DNA of 64,000 nt from Pseudomonas sp. HR96. Its GTDB lineage: Bacteria > Pseudomonadota > Gammaproteobacteria > Pseudomonadales > Pseudomonadaceae. Every line of letters begins with the position of its first letter. Position 1 is the stretch's first letter. A model generated the notes under the pieces. That model searched no databases and had not been told where the DNA came from. It was given only the letters and a program-made list of their open reading frames with translations. The stretch is taken from positions 1,409,001 to 1,473,000 of the forward strand of contig NZ_CP139141.1 of assembly GCF_034059295.1 (NCBI RefSeq), written 5' to 3'. Positions 1-8,004 of the stretch are shown one piece after another. The position numbers and the translations under genes were made by a program.

Positions 1-21
1 CTCCGGATCCACTTGTGGCAT
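1..21 (-). CDS. glnD: PII uridylyltransferase GlnD, first seven codons only
   Basis: On the reverse strand the first 21 bases read ATG CCA CAA GTG GAT CCG GAG (MPQVDPE), with a good ribosome binding site (GAGGAAGG) just upstream. This matches the start of Pseudomonas GlnD, the uridylyltransferase that senses glutamine and modifies the PII protein. glnD normally follows map on the same strand, as here. The rest lies outside the window, so the call rests on seven residues plus gene order. Confidence 0.72.
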
Positions 22-61
22 TACTACCTTCCTCGATTCGAACGGTGTCGCGGGCGGTGCA

Positions 62-841
62 TCAGTTGCTGCGAGGAATGGTGTCATCCGAGCGCAAGGT
101 GAAGATCTCGTAGCCGTTGGCCGTCACCAGAATGGTGTGTTCCCACTGCGCGGAGAGCTTGCGGTCCTTGGTGATGGCGGTCCAGCCGTCGCCCAGCACC
201 TTCGTGTCGGCCTTGCCCTGGTTGATCATCGGCTCGATGGTGAAGGTCATGCCCTCGACCAGTTCCATGCCCGTGCCGGCGCGCCCGTAATGCAGGACCT
301 GCGGCTCTTCGTGGAACACCTTGCCGATGCCATGGCCGCAGAATTCACGCACCACCGAGAAGCCGTTCTTCTCCGCGTGCTTCTGGATCACTTCGCCGAT
401 GTCACCCAGGCGGCAGCCTGGCTTGACCAGTTCAATGGCCTTGTACAGGCATTCCTGGGTGACCTGGGACAGGCGCTCGGCCCATACCGGCACGCTGCCG
501 ACGTGGAACATGCGGCTGGTGTCGCCGTGGTAGCCATCCTTGATCACGGTGACATCGATGTTCAGCGTGTCACCGTCCTTGAGGGGCTTGTCGCCGGGGA
601 TCCCGTGGCATACGACGTGATTGATCGAGGTGCAGATCGACTTGGGGAAACCCTTGTAATTCAAAGGTGCGGGAATGGCCCGCTGCTCGTTGACGATGTA
701 GTCGTGGCACAGCCGGTCAAGCTCTTCGGTGGTCACACCGGGCTTGACGTAGGAAGCGATCATTTCCAGGACATCGGCAGCCAACTGGCCGGCGATGCGC
801 ATTTTCTCGATGTCCTCGGGGGTCTTGATGGTGACGGTCAT
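62..841 (-). CDS. map: Type I methionine aminopeptidase
   Basis: Removes the initiator methionine from nascent proteins in the cytoplasm. The 259-residue protein has the usual length of a type I enzyme without a zinc-finger extension. The pita-bread metal ligands are visible: the aspartates in NIDVTV and YHGDTSRMF, the histidine in CGHGIGKVFHEEP, and the glutamates in TFTIEPMI and WEHTILVT. It is transcribed away from rpsB and towards glnD, the standard Pseudomonas arrangement. Confidence 0.97.
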   Translation of the reverse strand: MTVTIKTPEDIEKMRIAGQLAADVLEMIASYVKPGVTTEELDRLCHDYIVNEQRAIPAPLNYKGFPKSICTSINHVVCHGIPGDKPLKDGDTLNIDVTVIKDGYHGDTSRMFHVGSVPVWAERLSQVTQECLYKAIELVKPGCRLGDIGEVIQKHAEKNGFSVVREFCGHGIGKVFHEEPQVLHYGRAGTGMELVEGMTFTIEPMINQGKADTKVLGDGWTAITKDRKLSAQWEHTILVTANGYEIFTLRSDDTIPRSN

Positions 842-1041
842 ACAGGCTCTCTCGGCGCCACAGGCGCGGGTGAAGATGCAAAGAGGCTGATTCTACCAGA
901 GCTCCGGCTGGGCATGGCGGACAGCTTTATATAGAGTAGCAAGCCACCGCAATGGGGCCCGCCACCTTGTGATTCAAGGGGTAACATGACCGGCGACACT
1001 CCGTCGGGCAGAAAACCCTTGGCGATCAACAGCATTACGGG

Positions 1042-1070
1042 TTTATCTGGTCAAGAATCTGTGTTATAAA
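1042..1070 (+). promoter_or_regulatory. Probable sigma-70 promoter of rpsB-tsf
   Basis: In the 379-bp gap between map and rpsB, TATAAA at 1065-1070 makes a good -10 box. TTTATC at 1042-1047 sits 17 bp upstream as a weak -35. This would start transcription near 1077 and give a leader of about 145 nt. The rest of the gap (842-1041) must also hold the map promoter, but no convincing box was seen there. Confidence 0.5.
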
Positions 1071-1076
1071 ATGCGC

Positions 1077-1220
1077 CGCTTTGCGAGGCACGCCCATGGC
1101 AGGCCCCGAAGCACAAACCCCACACACGTGTCGACACGATGACCTGGGTGCCTGAGGCGAATGCCGCTGGTTGGTCATTGGGATACGTGGAGGCCTAACC
1201 CGACTTATCAAGGAACTATC
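1077..1220 (+). promoter_or_regulatory. rpsB mRNA leader, probable S2 autoregulatory element (t44-like)
   Basis: The untranslated leader contains GGGATACGTGGAGGCCTAACCC at 1180-1201, in which GGG and CCC can pair around a purine-rich loop. I recall the same ACGTGGAGGC-TAACCC block from the leader upstream of enterobacterial rpsB, catalogued as the t44 RNA, where ribosomal protein S2 represses its own operon. The ribosome binding site AAGGAAC follows at 1210-1216. The family assignment is from memory of the motif, not a search. Confidence 0.5.
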
Positions 1221-1961
1221 ATGTCCCAAGTCAATATGCGCGATATGCTGAAGGCCGGTGTGCACTTCGGCCACCAGACCCGTTACTGGAACCCGAAAAT
1301 GGGCAAGTACATTTTCGGCGCGCGCAACAAGATTCACATCATCAACCTCGAAAAAACCCTGCCTATGTTCAACGAAGCTCTGACTTTCGTTGAGCGTCTG
1401 GCCCAGGGCAAGAACAAGATCCTGTTCGTCGGCACCAAGCGTTCGGCTGGCAAGATCGTTGCTGAAGAAGCAGCACGTTGCGGTTCGCCGTACGTTGACC
1501 ACCGCTGGTTGGGCGGCATGCTGACCAACTTCAAGACCATCCGTGCTTCGATCAAGCGTCTGCGCGACCTGGAAACCCAGGCCGAAGATGGCACCTTCGC
1601 CAAGCTGACCAAGAAAGAAGCCCTGATGCGCACCCGCGACCTGGAAAAACTGGATCGCAGCCTGGGTGGTATCAAGGACATGGGCGGCCTGCCTGACGCA
1701 CTGTTCGTCATCGACGTCGATCACGAGCGCATCGCGATCACCGAAGCCAACAAGCTGGGCATCCCGGTCATCGGCGTTGTCGATACCAACAGCAGCCCGG
1801 AAGGCGTTGACTACATCATCCCAGGCAACGATGACGCCATCCGCGCCATCCAGCTGTACATGGGTTCGATGGCCGACGCCGTCATCCGTGGCCGCAACCA
1901 CGTCGCTGGCGGTACTGAAGAATTCGTTCAGGACGCACCGGCTGCAGCGGTAGAAGGCTGA
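1221..1961 (+). CDS. rpsB: 30S ribosomal protein S2
   Basis: Structural protein of the small subunit that binds late in assembly and helps dock protein S1. The start is ATG 1221, nine bases after AAGGAAC and matching the family start ([19 protein letters not shown]). An upstream in-frame ATG at 1161 would add 20 residues unlike S2. The 246-residue protein shows the characteristic [15 protein letters not shown] start, the [14 protein letters not shown] block and the [10 protein letters not shown] segment. It is co-transcribed with tsf across an attenuating hairpin. Confidence 0.98.
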   Translation: MSQVNMRDMLKAGVHFGHQTRYWNPKMGKYIFGARNKIHIINLEKTLPMFNEALTFVERLAQGKNKILFVGTKRSAGKIVAEEAARCGSPYVDHRWLGGMLTNFKTIRASIKRLRDLETQAEDGTFAKLTKKEALMRTRDLEKLDRSLGGIKDMGGLPDALFVIDVDHERIAITEANKLGIPVIGVVDTNSSPEGVDYIIPGNDDAIRAIQLYMGSMADAVIRGRNHVAGGTEEFVQDAPAAAVEG

Positions 1962-1990
1962 GTCTTAGACGCCAGGCGTTTACTCAGTAC

Positions 1991-2019
1991 GCAAAAAGGG
2001 GGCTAGGCCCCCTTTTTGC
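1991..2019 (+). terminator. Perfect hairpin between rpsB and tsf
   Basis: Thirteen-base arms (GCAAAAAGGGGGC / GCCCCCTTTTTGC) with a TAG loop and a built-in T-run. It can act as a terminator on both strands. Between two genes that are usually co-transcribed it probably works as a partial terminator that lowers tsf expression relative to rpsB. Confidence 0.85.
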
Positions 2020-2051
2020 CACCTCAAGAATCAGTCCAAGAGGATTTTGAA

Positions 2052-2924
2052 ATGGCAGAAATTACTGCAGCGTTGGTCAAAGAACTGCGCGAGCGCACCG
2101 GCGAAGGCATGATGGATTGCAAGAAGGCCTTGACCAAGGCTGGCGGCGACATCGAAAAAGCCATTGATGACATGCGTGCTTCGGGCGCCATCAAGGCCGC
2201 CAAGAAGGCTGGCAACATTGCCGCTGAAGGTGCTATCGCGGTCAAGGTTGCAGCTGACCACAAGTCCGCTGTCATCCTCGAAGTCAACTCGCAGACCGAC
2301 TTCCTGGCTCTGCAGGAAGACTTCAAGAATTTCGTCGCTGCCAGCGTTGAAAAGGCTTTCGCCGACAAGCTGACCGACGCCGCTCCGCTGATCGCTGCTC
2401 AAGAGCCTGCTCGTGAAACCCTGGTCGCCAAGGTCGGCGAGAACGTCAACATTCGCCGCCTGGTGCGTGTGGAAGGCGACGTGGTCGATGCTTACCTGCA
2501 CGGCAACAAGATCGGCGTCGTGGTTGCCCTCAAGGGCGGCAACGCTGAACTGGCCAAGGACATCGCCATGCACGTGGCTGCCAGCAACCCTGAGTTCCTG
2601 CTGCCGTCGGAAGTCTCGGCCGAAGCGATCGAGCGCGAGAAGGGCGTTTTCCTGTCCCTGAACGAAGACAAGATCAAGGGCAAGCCTGCCGACATCGTCG
2701 AAAAGATGGTCGCCGGTCGCATCAGCAAGTTCCTCGCTGAAGCCAGCCTGGTCGAGCAGGCGTTCGTCAAGAACCCTGAGATCAAGGTCGGTGAACTGGC
2801 CAAGAAAGGCGGCGCTGAAATCGTCTCCTTCACCTACTTCAAAGTAGGTGACGGCATCGAGAAGCCGGTCGACAACTTCGCCGACGAAGTGGCTGCGCAG
2901 GTTGCGGCTGCCAGCAAGCAATAA
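2052..2924 (+). CDS. tsf: Translation elongation factor Ts
   Basis: Guanine-nucleotide exchange factor that recycles EF-Tu. The start ATG 2052 is preceded by AAGAGGA. A longer in-frame start at 2016 lies within the terminator region and is unlikely. The 290-residue protein opens with the UBA-like helix pair (ALVKELRERTGEGMMDCKKAL). The exchange motif TDFLA (in EVNSQTDFLALQEDF) is present, and the C-terminal dimerisation region is complete. The next gene should be pyrH, but only a remnant of it is found before frr. Confidence 0.98.
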   Translation: MAEITAALVKELRERTGEGMMDCKKALTKAGGDIEKAIDDMRASGAIKAAKKAGNIAAEGAIAVKVAADHKSAVILEVNSQTDFLALQEDFKNFVAASVEKAFADKLTDAAPLIAAQEPARETLVAKVGENVNIRRLVRVEGDVVDAYLHGNKIGVVVALKGGNAELAKDIAMHVAASNPEFLLPSEVSAEAIEREKGVFLSLNEDKIKGKPADIVEKMVAGRISKFLAEASLVEQAFVKNPEIKVGELAKKGGAEIVSFTYFKVGDGIEKPVDNFADEVAAQVAAASKQ

Positions 2925-2948
2925 GACAGCCTCACGTCTGTCGCCCCA

Positions 2949-2987
2949 AAAAAGAGGCTGCCCGCTCACGCGCGCGGCCTTTTTTTA
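2949..2987 (+). terminator. Rho-independent terminator after tsf
   Basis: An AGGCTGCCCGC stem with a matching GCGCGCGGCCT arm is followed by seven Ts, directly after the tsf stop codon. It closes the rpsB-tsf unit, so frr and the genes after it need a promoter in the 180 bp that follow. Confidence 0.8.
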
Positions 2988-3024
2988 CAAAGTCTGTTTG
3001 GAACACTTTCGACAGTTTTTGTAA

Positions 3025-3168
3025 CGGGGCATTGCAAGTGCGGGGCTGAAACCATCAGCCTGCTTGCAGAGCAAGGCGAGCAACGTGGATGGCGTGTACA
3101 CTGCCGATCCACTGTGGGATGTGTTTTACCGGTTTGTAGTAATTTCGATCGAGGAAGGCGAACAATGA
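3025..3168 (+). pseudogene. pyrH: Remnant of pyrH (UMP kinase), mostly deleted
   Basis: pyrH, about 740 bp long, is expected between tsf and frr in Pseudomonas, but only 240 bp separate them here. One frame stays open for 47 codons from 3025 to the TGA at 3166-3168. It contains SACL, then [16 protein letters not shown], and ends IEEGEQ-stop. The family has TDSAACLR and [16 protein letters not shown] (VFTADP in E. coli), and a C-terminus close to TLIEEG. The pieces are in the same order and frame as in PyrH, with long stretches missing between them. There is no start codon with a ribosome binding site and no GGGNLFRG nucleotide-binding segment, so this cannot be an active kinase. The last codons supply the ribosome binding site of frr (GAGGAAGG) and overlap its [12 protein letters not shown] is the decisive match; the flanking similarities are weaker. 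Confidence 0.7.
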
Positions 3169-3722
3169 TCAACGAAATCAAGAAAGACGCCCAGGCGCGT
3201 ATGCAGAAGAGTCTGGAGTCGCTGGCTCACGCTTTCAGCCGCATCCGCACTGGCCAGGCGCACCCCAGCATTCTCAGTGGCGTGATGGTGCCTTACTACG
3301 GCGCCGACACCCCGATCAATCAGGTGGCCAACGTCACCGTCAAGGACGCCCGCACCTTGCAGGTGGTGGCATTCGAACGCAACATGCTCGGCGCCGTGGA
3401 CAAGGCCATTCAGAGCTCCGGTCTGGGCTTCAACCCGACCAACCTGGGCGAGCTGCTGCTGATCTCCATGCCGGCGCTGACCGAAGAAACCCGCAAGGGC
3501 TTCACCAAGCAGGCGCGGGACGCAGCAGAAGACGGTCGTGTGGCCGTGCGCAACATTCGTCGCGATGCCTTGAGCCAGCTCAAGGATCTGGTCAAGGAAA
3601 AGGAAATCAGCGAAGACGAAGAGCGTCGTGCCGCTGACGAAGTCCAGAAGCTGACCGACAAGTTCGTTGCCGAAATCGAAGTGGCAGTGAAACAGAAAGA
3701 AGCTGACCTCATGGCCGTATAA
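3165..3722 (+). CDS. frr: Ribosome recycling factor
   Basis: Splits post-termination ribosomes together with EF-G. The start ATG 3165 ([20 protein letters not shown]) overlaps the TGA of the pyrH remnant and follows GAGGAAGG. The in-frame ATG at 3114 would read through unrelated sequence. The protein has the standard 185 residues. It shows the [10 protein letters not shown] segment, the conserved [20 protein letters not shown] block and the helical C-terminus. Translation may once have been coupled to pyrH. Confidence 0.98.
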   Translation: MINEIKKDAQARMQKSLESLAHAFSRIRTGQAHPSILSGVMVPYYGADTPINQVANVTVKDARTLQVVAFERNMLGAVDKAIQSSGLGFNPTNLGELLLISMPALTEETRKGFTKQARDAAEDGRVAVRNIRRDALSQLKDLVKEKEISEDEERRAADEVQKLTDKFVAEIEVAVKQKEADLMAV

Positions 3723-3738
3723 GGACCAGCACTTTTTC

Positions 3739-4494
3739 ATGGACAAGACCAAGCTGGCAGTGCCTGCCGCCGTGCCGCGCCACGTCGCGATCATCATGGA
3801 CGGCAATAATCGTTGGGCCAAGAAACGCCTGTTGCCTGGTGTCGCCGGGCACAAGGCTGGCGTCGACGCTGTGCGCGCGGTGATTGAAGTCTGTGCCGAA
3901 GCCAAGGTCGAGGTGCTGACGCTGTTCGCCTTCTCCAGTGAGAACTGGCAGCGCCCGGCCGAAGAGGTCGGGGCGTTGATGGAACTGTTCTTCTCGGCGC
4001 TGCGCCGCGAGGCCCGGCGCCTCAACGACAACCAGATCAGCCTGCGCATCATCGGCGACCGCTCGCGGTTCCACCCCGAGCTGCAGTCCGCCATGCGCGA
4101 GGCCGAGGCCTTGACCGCCGGCCCCGGGCGCTTCGTGCTGCAGATCGCCGCGAACTATGGCGGTCAGTGGGATATCGCGCAGGCCGCCCAGCGCCTGGCG
4201 CGCGAAGTCCAGGCTGGCCATCTGCAGCCCGAGGACATTACCCCGCAGCTGTTGCAGACGTGCCTGGCCACCGGCGACCTGCCGCTGCCCGACCTGTGCA
4301 TCCGCACCGGTGGGGAGCACCGCATCAGCAACTTCCTGCTGTGGCAGCTGGCCTATGCCGAGCTGTATTTCTCCGACCTGTTCTGGCCGGACTTCAAACA
4401 CGAGGCCATGCGCAATGCCCTGGCCGATTTCGCCTCGCGTCAGCGTCGCTTCGGTAAAACGAGCGAACAAGTCGAGTCTGGAGCCCGCGCTTAA
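3739..4494 (+). CDS. uppS: Undecaprenyl diphosphate synthase (cis-prenyltransferase)
   Basis: Condenses eight isopentenyl units onto farnesyl diphosphate to make the C55 lipid carrier for peptidoglycan and O-antigen. The 251-residue protein has the family signature MDGNNRW with catalytic Asp21, the FAFSSENWQRP block and the C-terminal RTGGEHRISNFLLWQ diphosphate-binding arginine motif. It overlaps cdsA by one base (TAATG). Confidence 0.98.
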   Translation: MDKTKLAVPAAVPRHVAIIMDGNNRWAKKRLLPGVAGHKAGVDAVRAVIEVCAEAKVEVLTLFAFSSENWQRPAEEVGALMELFFSALRREARRLNDNQISLRIIGDRSRFHPELQSAMREAEALTAGPGRFVLQIAANYGGQWDIAQAAQRLAREVQAGHLQPEDITPQLLQTCLATGDLPLPDLCIRTGGEHRISNFLLWQLAYAELYFSDLFWPDFKHEAMRNALADFASRQRRFGKTSEQVESGARA

Positions 4495-5309
4495 TGCTCA
4501 AGCAACGCATCATCACCGCCCTGATCCTGCTGCCCATCGCCATTTGTGGCTTCTTCCTGCTGAGCGGTGCCGGTTTCGCTCTGTTCATCGGCCTGGTGGT
4601 GACCCTGGGTGCCTGGGAGTGGGCGCGCCTGGCCGGGCTCGACGGTCAGGTCTCGCGTATCGTCTTCGCGCTGGCCGTGGCCCTGGCGCTGACCTGGCTG
4701 TACCACTCGCCAGGTCTGGCGCCATGGCTGCTCGCCGTGGCCGTGCTGTGGTGGCTGGTGGCGACTTTCCTGGTACTGACCTACCCGCGTACTGTCGCGC
4801 TGTGGGGCGGCCTGGCCCGCCGGCTGGTGATCGGCCTGGTGATTCTGCTGCCGGCCTGGCAAGGCCTGGTGCTGATCAAGCAGTGGCCACTGGGCAACTG
4901 GCTGATCATGGCCGTGATGGTCCTGGTCTGGGGTGCCGACATCGGCGCCTACTTTTCCGGCAAGGCCTTCGGCAAGCGCAAGCTGGCGCCGCAGGTCAGC
5001 CCGGGCAAGAGCTGGGAAGGCTTCATTGGCGGCATGCTGTTGTGCCTGTTGATTGCGCTGATAGTCGGGCTGCAACGTCATTGGAGTGCGCGCGAGCTGG
5101 TGCTGGGGCTGATCGCCACGGCGCTGGTGGTAGCCATCTCGGTGGTCGGTGACCTGACCGAAAGCATGTTCAAGCGCCGCGCCGGGATCAAGGACAGCAG
5201 CAATCTGCTACCTGGCCACGGCGGCGTGCTTGACCGTATCGACAGCCTGACTGCGGCCATTCCGGTGTTCACCGTGTTGCTCTGGGCTGCAGGCTGGGGC
5301 GCGTTTTGA
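4494..5309 (+). CDS. cdsA: Phosphatidate cytidylyltransferase
   Basis: Integral membrane enzyme making CDP-diacylglycerol from CTP and phosphatidic acid, the branch point of phospholipid synthesis. Its 271 residues form about eight hydrophobic segments. The CDS signature lies near the C-terminus ([20 protein letters not shown] followed by [13 protein letters not shown]) with the metal-binding aspartates. Its stop overlaps the TTG start proposed for dxr. Confidence 0.97.
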   Translation: MLKQRIITALILLPIAICGFFLLSGAGFALFIGLVVTLGAWEWARLAGLDGQVSRIVFALAVALALTWLYHSPGLAPWLLAVAVLWWLVATFLVLTYPRTVALWGGLARRLVIGLVILLPAWQGLVLIKQWPLGNWLIMAVMVLVWGADIGAYFSGKAFGKRKLAPQVSPGKSWEGFIGGMLLCLLIALIVGLQRHWSARELVLGLIATALVVAISVVGDLTESMFKRRAGIKDSSNLLPGHGGVLDRIDSLTAAIPVFTVLLWAAGWGAF

Positions 5310-6529
5310 ACGGCTCGGCCGGCGCCGTGCAGCGCATTACCGTACTCGGTGCCACCGGCTCCATCGGCCTGAGCACCCTGGATGTGGTAGCACGCCATCC
5401 CGATCGTTACCAGGTGTTTGCCCTGAGTGGGTTCTCGCGCCTGCAGGAGCTGCTCGCCCTGTGTCTGCGTCATCGTCCGCAGATGGCGGTGGTGCCGGAT
5501 GACCAGGCCGCCCAATGGCTGGTCGCCGGGTTGCGCGCCGAAGGGCTGCACACCGAGGTGCTGGTGGGTGAGGCGGGGCTGTGCGAAGTGGCCGCGGCCC
5601 CCGAGGTGGATGCGGTGATGGCCGCCATCGTCGGCGCCGCGGGCTTGCGCCCGACCCTGGCGGCCGTGCAGGCGGGCAAGAAGGTGTTGCTGGCCAACAA
5701 GGAAGCGCTGGTGATGTCCGGCGCATTGTTCATGCAGGCGGTGCGCGCCAGCGGCGCCGTGCTGCTGCCGATCGACAGCGAGCACAACGCTATTTTCCAG
5801 TGCCTGCCGGGCGACTTCGCCCGCGGTCTGGCGCCGGTTGGCGTGCGGCGTATCCTGCTGACGGCCTCGGGTGGGCCGTTCCGCCAGACGCCGTTGGCGA
5901 GCTTGCAACATGTCACCCCTGAGCAGGCGTGCGCTCACCCCAACTGGTCAATGGGCCGCAAGATCTCGGTCGATTCGGCCAGCATGATGAATAAAGGCCT
6001 GGAGCTGATCGAGGCCTGCTGGCTGTTCGACGCCACCCCGGCCCAGGTCGAAGTGGTGGTGCATCCGCAAAGCGTGATTCATTCGCTGGTGGACTACGTC
6101 GACGGCTCGGTGCTCGCGCAACTGGGCAACCCCGACATGCGCACGCCTATCGCCCATGCACTGGCCTGGCCGCAGCGCATCGATTCGGGTGTGGCGCCGC
6201 TGGACCTGTTTGCCATCGCCCGGCTCGACTTCGAAGCACCCGACGAGCAGCGCTTCCCCTGTCTGCGCCTGGCGCGGCAGGCTGCGCAGGCGGGCCACAG
6301 CGCCCCGGCCATCCTCAATGCGGCGAATGAAGTGGCCGTGTCGGCTTTCCTGGCGGGGCGCATTCGCTATCCGCAGATCGCGGGTATGATCGAGGATGTG
6401 CTGAACCAGCAGCCGGTGTTGCCGCTGCAGGATCTGGAGGCTGTGTTCGCTGCCGACACTCAGGCTCGGCAGCTGGCCCAACATTGGTTGCAGCAGCACG
6501 GCAGCGACGCCACGCAAGGCAGACGATGA
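5306..6529 (+). CDS. dxr: 1-deoxy-D-xylulose 5-phosphate reductoisomerase
   Basis: Second enzyme of the MEP isoprenoid pathway; rearranges and reduces DXP to MEP using NADPH. The NADPH-binding GATGSIG motif is at residues 14-20. The cap and metal region ([12 protein letters not shown]) and [17 protein letters not shown] are present. No ATG lies near the expected start. TTG 5306, overlapping the cdsA stop, gives 407 residues, and GTG 5327 gives 400; both begin just before [13 protein letters not shown]. With ispD and ispF, three MEP-pathway genes lie in this window. Confidence 0.96.
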   Translation: MNGSAGAVQRITVLGATGSIGLSTLDVVARHPDRYQVFALSGFSRLQELLALCLRHRPQMAVVPDDQAAQWLVAGLRAEGLHTEVLVGEAGLCEVAAAPEVDAVMAAIVGAAGLRPTLAAVQAGKKVLLANKEALVMSGALFMQAVRASGAVLLPIDSEHNAIFQCLPGDFARGLAPVGVRRILLTASGGPFRQTPLASLQHVTPEQACAHPNWSMGRKISVDSASMMNKGLELIEACWLFDATPAQVEVVVHPQSVIHSLVDYVDGSVLAQLGNPDMRTPIAHALAWPQRIDSGVAPLDLFAIARLDFEAPDEQRFPCLRLARQAAQAGHSAPAILNAANEVAVSAFLAGRIRYPQIAGMIEDVLNQQPVLPLQDLEAVFAADTQARQLAQHWLQQHGSDATQGRR

Positions 6530-6578
6530 GTAACTTCACCGCGCCCGACAGCGGCAGGGCAGATTTTCGGAGAGAGCC

Positions 6579-7931
6579 ATGAGCGCGCTTTACATGATTG
6601 TCGGCACCCTGGTGGCATTGGGCGTGCTGGTCACGTTTCACGAGTTCGGCCATTTCTGGGTCGCGCGGCGCTGTGGCGTCAAGGTCCTGCGCTTCTCCGT
6701 GGGCTTCGGCACCCCCTTGCTGCGCTGGAAGGATCGGCAGGGCACCGAGTACGTGGTCGCGGCCATTCCCTTGGGCGGCTACGTCAAGATGCTCGACGAG
6801 CGTGAAGGCGAAGTGCCCGCCGAGCTGCAGGATCAGTCTTTCAATCGCAAGACTGTGCGCCAGCGCATTGCAATCGTGGCCGCCGGACCGATTGCCAACT
6901 TCCTGCTGGCCCTGGTGTTCTTCTGGGTGTTGGCAATGCTGGGCAGCCAACAGGTGCGGCCGGTCGTCGGCGCGGTGGAGGCGGGCAGCATCGCCGCCCA
7001 TGCCGGGCTGGTCAGTGGTGAGGAAATAGTTGCAGTCGATGGCGAGGCCACCCCGGGCTGGTCGGCGGTCAATCTGCAGCTGGTGCGTCGCCTGGGTGAG
7101 AGCGGTGTGCTGACCTTCAGCGTACGCGACGGCGCGTCGTCGGAGCCGGTGGCCAGGCGCCTGCAGCTCGATGACTGGCTCAAGGGTTCCGAAGAGCCTG
7201 ATCCGATCCGCTCGCTGGGGATTCGCCCGTGGCGTCCGGCGCTTGCCCCGGTGCTGGCCGAAATCGATCCGAAAGGCCCGGCGCAGAGCGCTGGCCTCAA
7301 GGCCGGCGACCGTCTGTTGAGCCTTGACGGCCAGCCTCTGGACGACTGGCAGCAAGTGGTCGACCGGGTTCGTACACTCGCTGATACCCGAATTGTGCTG
7401 CATATCGAACGCGACGGTGCTCCAATTGACGTTCCGGTCAGCCTGGCCACGCGCGGGGAGGGCAAGGCAGCCACCGGTTATCTGGGGGCCGGGGTCAAGC
7501 CGGTCGACTGGCCAGCGGACATGCTTCGTGAAGTGCGTTACGGCCCGCTCGACGCTGTGGCCGAGGGCGCGCGGCGCACCTGGACCATGAGTGTGCTGAC
7601 CCTTGATTCTCTGAAGAAAATGCTGTTCGGCGAGCTCTCGGTAAAAAACTTGAGTGGACCGATAACCATTGCTAAAGTGGCGGGCGCTTCGGCCCAGTCA
7701 GGCATCGGGGATTTCCTGAATTTCCTTGCCTATCTGAGCATTAGCCTGGGGGTTCTGAATTTGCTACCCATTCCTGTACTGGATGGGGGGCATTTGCTCT
7801 TCTATCTGATCGAGTGGGTGCGTGGTCGCCCAGTCTCTGATCGGGTGCAAGGTTGGGGGATCCAGATCGGTATCAGCTTGGTGGTTGGGGTCATGCTCCT
7901 CGCCCTGATAAACGATTTGGGTCGACTGTAA
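6579..7931 (+). CDS. rseP: Site-2 zinc metalloprotease RseP
   Basis: Inner-membrane protease that cuts anti-sigma factors within the membrane (MucA in Pseudomonas, releasing AlgU). The zinc motif HEFGH is at residues 21-25 in the first membrane segment. Two PDZ domains occupy roughly residues 115-300. The LNLLPIPVLDGGHLL motif near 395-410 gives the third zinc ligand, Asp. The 450-residue length is normal, and placement just before bamA links it to envelope stress. Confidence 0.98.
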   Translation: MSALYMIVGTLVALGVLVTFHEFGHFWVARRCGVKVLRFSVGFGTPLLRWKDRQGTEYVVAAIPLGGYVKMLDEREGEVPAELQDQSFNRKTVRQRIAIVAAGPIANFLLALVFFWVLAMLGSQQVRPVVGAVEAGSIAAHAGLVSGEEIVAVDGEATPGWSAVNLQLVRRLGESGVLTFSVRDGASSEPVARRLQLDDWLKGSEEPDPIRSLGIRPWRPALAPVLAEIDPKGPAQSAGLKAGDRLLSLDGQPLDDWQQVVDRVRTLADTRIVLHIERDGAPIDVPVSLATRGEGKAATGYLGAGVKPVDWPADMLREVRYGPLDAVAEGARRTWTMSVLTLDSLKKMLFGELSVKNLSGPITIAKVAGASAQSGIGDFLNFLAYLSISLGVLNLLPIPVLDGGHLLFYLIEWVRGRPVSDRVQGWGIQIGISLVVGVMLLALINDLGRL

Positions 7932-7951
7932 AGCTTCGCTCAATTGCGAAC

Positions 7952-7976
7952 CTGCCGCATCTGCGGCAGTTTGTTT
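7952..7976 (+). terminator. Hairpin between rseP and bamA
   Basis: CTGCCGC-ATCT-GCGGCAG followed by TTTGTTT. It is a short terminator-like hairpin inside an otherwise tightly packed operon, so it is probably a partial terminator or mRNA-stabilising hairpin. Confidence 0.6.
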
Positions 7977-8004
7977 ATTGCCAGTTGGAATAAGAAAGGA
8001 CTTC

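Noticed and set aside
5306..5327. Missing ATG for dxr considered as a frame error
   Set aside because: TTG 5306 and GTG 5327 both give full-length, family-like starts. Alternative start codons are common here, for example in skp, ispD, nlpD and pxpA.
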